Assembly: GCA_947174505.1 (NCBI GenBank)
Contig: CAMWJF010000002.1
Span: forward strand, 1-64,000
Direction: 5' to 3'
Origin: an uncultured Lachnospiraceae bacterium
GTDB lineage: Bacteria > Bacillota > Clostridia > Lachnospirales > Lachnospiraceae
Length of the DNA stretch: 64,000 bases
The translations under genes were made by a program, and so were the position numbers. The first letter of the stretch is position 1; each line of letters starts with the position of its first letter. Shown piece by piece: positions 62,587 to 64,000 of this stretch. The notes below the pieces were generated by a model, which searched no databases, had not been told where the DNA came from, and saw only the letters and a program-made list of their open reading frames with translations.

Positions 62587-63679
62587 CCTGCATATAACTG
62601 ACTACTCCATTATTGGCACTCAACCTTAAATCTTTACAAAATTTTTCATCTTCAAAAGTTCTACCTATTTCGCTTCCTCCCTCCCATTTTATTTTTACCA
62701 ACGTACAGTCATCTCCGTCTACATAAAATCCAAATATATATTGCTCATCAAAAGTACCATAATTTATATACCTATTGTCGTTTTCCGACATATCATAAAG
62801 AATACTTGGCTCCTCAGTATCCCATTTCTTAAGTAAAATATCATTTTCTAAATCTTTATAAATAATACCCCTGTCACTAATTAATACATCACTTCTACAT
62901 TGATCAAGAGTATCTATTTTCTTCCCTGATTTCGTATCATAAACTGTTATTTCCTTTTTTTGTTCATCAAAATAGAGTAACTTTTGATACTCGAATATCA
63001 TGGTTACATACCCAAATAAAAGATTATTTATATCTGTGTGTGAAATACCACAATTATCTAATATCTGATATACAATGTTATCTCCTTCTTCAATTTCTTC
63101 CAAGTTCGCATCAATAACCTCATAAGCTTCACAAAAATCATATTCAGAGAAGTAAATTATGTTCTGGTGCGCATAAATACTGTTTATACTCCACATAGAT
63201 TCTGTCCAATCCATTAGTTTTTCCTCAAAATGTCTGGTTAAATCCATACGGAAAAATCCTGGGGCCTTTACCAGATCTGAAGGATATCTAATATAATAGA
63301 TATAATCATTATCACAGTTGCCAAACATGACATTGCCTTCAGCTATCTTTTCTTTTGTCAGCAGATCTTTTCTCATTCGTTTAATACCATCTGCATCTGA
63401 AAAATAGAAATAATCGTCATAAAATTTTACAGCATTATAAATATTGTTATTATTATCTTTTATTATCTCTGCCTCAATATAATCATCTGTCTGGTTTTCT
63501 TCTTCAATGTTCAAAGAGGTTTTTTCCAGCTCATTCACCTGTATGGCTTCTTCTATATCCTGTTCATCTGCTAAAGCCAGTGTCTCTTTGTCTTTAACAC
63601 CACAACCACATAAAAAGAGAGAATAGGCAAGTATAATGCACACCGCATATAACAAATATTTTCCTTTAAGTAAACGCAT
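62555..63679 (-). CDS. Lipoprotein with beta-propeller-like (DUF5050-type) domain
   Basis: A 374-aa protein. A signal sequence ends in lipobox 'LFLCGC' (lipidation at about Cys26), followed by an acidic linker. The rest contains repeated 'YYFSDADGIKRMRKDL', 'YIYYIRYPSDL', 'IIYFSEYDF' strands like DUF5050 beta-propellers. ATG 63679 is preceded by GAGGAGG. Likely a surface-anchored sensor or binding protein. Overlaps the SH3-protein gene. Confidence 0.7.
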   Translation of the reverse strand: MRLLKGKYLLYAVCIILAYSLFLCGCGVKDKETLALADEQDIEEAIQVNELEKTSLNIEEENQTDDYIEAEIIKDNNNNIYNAVKFYDDYFYFSDADGIKRMRKDLLTKEKIAEGNVMFGNCDNDYIYYIRYPSDLVKAPGFFRMDLTRHFEEKLMDWTESMWSINSIYAHQNIIYFSEYDFCEAYEVIDANLEEIEEGDNIVYQILDNCGISHTDINNLLFGYVTMIFEYQKLLYFDEQKKEITVYDTKSGKKIDTLDQCRSDVLISDRGIIYKDLENDILLKKWDTEEPSILYDMSENDNRYINYGTFDEQYIFGFYVDGDDCTLVKIKWEGGSEIGRTFEDEKFCKDLRLSANNGVVSYMQDGYRVFEKIT

Positions 63680-63696
63680 ACTTGTGTTCCTCCTCA

Positions 63697-63741
63697 AACT
63701 CCTTGATCCTGAAAATCCGATGAATTAAGAGCCCCTACTTC
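63697..63741 (-). pseudogene. Fragment resembling the N-terminal region of the duplicated unknown gene
   Basis: CTCCTTGATCCTGAAAATCC with GATGAATTAAGAGC following is similar to 58802..58840 in the first copy (protein 'KSSVFQNQGV' versus 'NSSDFQDQGV'). Only about 40 bp remains, joined directly to the copy-2 downstream part, so part of a third copy was lost by deletion. Confidence 0.5.
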
Positions 63742-63802
63742 TTGCAGCTGATCCGGCAAGAGGCTGATCCACATCGTATATCCGCTGGCCACAGAAATTT
63801 AG

Positions 63803-64000
63803 CATTATTCTGTTGTACCATTTATTCCTAACGCAAACAATCTGCTCCAGCAATTTTTCATATGACTGAATAGATACTGTGCCTCATCATAAACATAATT
63901 GCGAAACCCGCCATCCTTACTATTGTCAGTCGAATAGTTCTGAAAATACTCCTTAATTTGTTCCCATATGGATGTATCATTTCCATTGTTGTTCATTTTC
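63803..64000 (-). CDS. Partial second copy of the unknown 343-aa gene (5' end outside the window)
   Basis: Codes the same 63-residue C-terminus 'NDTSIWEQIKEYFQNYSTDN...FALGINGTTE' as the gene at 57930, with stop at 63805. The window ends inside the gene, so completeness cannot be judged; an internal ATG at the edge is not a start. Confidence 0.85.

Overview
The window reads as chromosomal DNA of an anaerobic, spore-forming, motile Firmicute, most likely a Lachnospiraceae gut bacterium. This is inferred from gene content and style, not from a search. Supporting genes are a class I (Fe-S) two-subunit fumarase, BofA with a DUF2508 (YaaL-like) neighbour, a flagellin/FliS cluster, a clostridial-type Tad pilus operon with DUF5702, and DUF6382-FHA and DUF5688 proteins. 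The flanks are GC-rich by eye, while about 13.27-48.94 kb is clearly AT-rich.

Layout. 0-5.5 kb: tRNA-Ser(GCT), fumarase beta and alpha, HIT protein, flavodoxin/SCP2 fusion, rhomboid protease, NUDIX hydrolase. 5.5-13.3 kb and 48.9-51.3 kb: one Tad/Flp pilus operon on the minus strand (prepilin peptidase, TadZ, CpaF ATPase, TadB, TadC, Flp pilin, DUF5702, TadE-like, second prepilin peptidase, TadE-like, DUF6382-FHA). It is split by a 35.7-kb insertion inside cpaF. 51.5-57.5 kb: bofA, DUF2508, fliS, flagellin and a 1038-aa flagellar-associated DUF6240/FliK-like protein. 57.5-64 kb: a decayed region with a Fic fragment, a duplicated unknown gene, IS630 and IS5 remnants, a degraded radical-SAM/ABC exporter locus, a small SH3 secreted protein and a lipoprotein.

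The insertion (13274..48944) is the centre of interest. It sits between codons 274 and 275 of a reconstructed 406-codon cpaF, exactly in the Walker B motif (RIIV|GEVRGGEA). It is bounded by a 6-bp direct repeat AACGAT and an 8-bp inverted repeat AATCTGGA. Its right end carries a compact overlapping set of three tyrosine recombinases plus a small DUF6262/TnpC-like protein, as in Tn554-type transposons; its left end carries a second DUF6262-like gene. Cargo includes a putative ADP-ribosyltransferase-fold protein, a serine recombinase, two adjacent minus-strand units that look like defence genes (PIN + NERD/UvrD helicase; SH3/membrane pair + PD-(D/E)XK-like nuclease + TOPRIM protein), CAP and giant adhesin-like surface proteins, and a plus-strand module (tyrosine recombinase, DUF5688, SSB, J-domain, DUF262, RadC).

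Three further discoveries stand out. (1) The DUF5688 gene is interrupted by a 620-nt ORF-less group II intron whose removal restores a 304-aa reading frame. (2) A repeated box AAACCAAGT[G/C]A precedes three structured, apparently noncoding stretches within the element, two of them ending in intrinsic terminators. (3) An intergenic region with iteron-like TACGCAT repeats and a 27-bp near-perfect hairpin lies next to the recombinase module. Excision of the element would precisely rebuild cpaF, so it may act as a switch for Tad pili.
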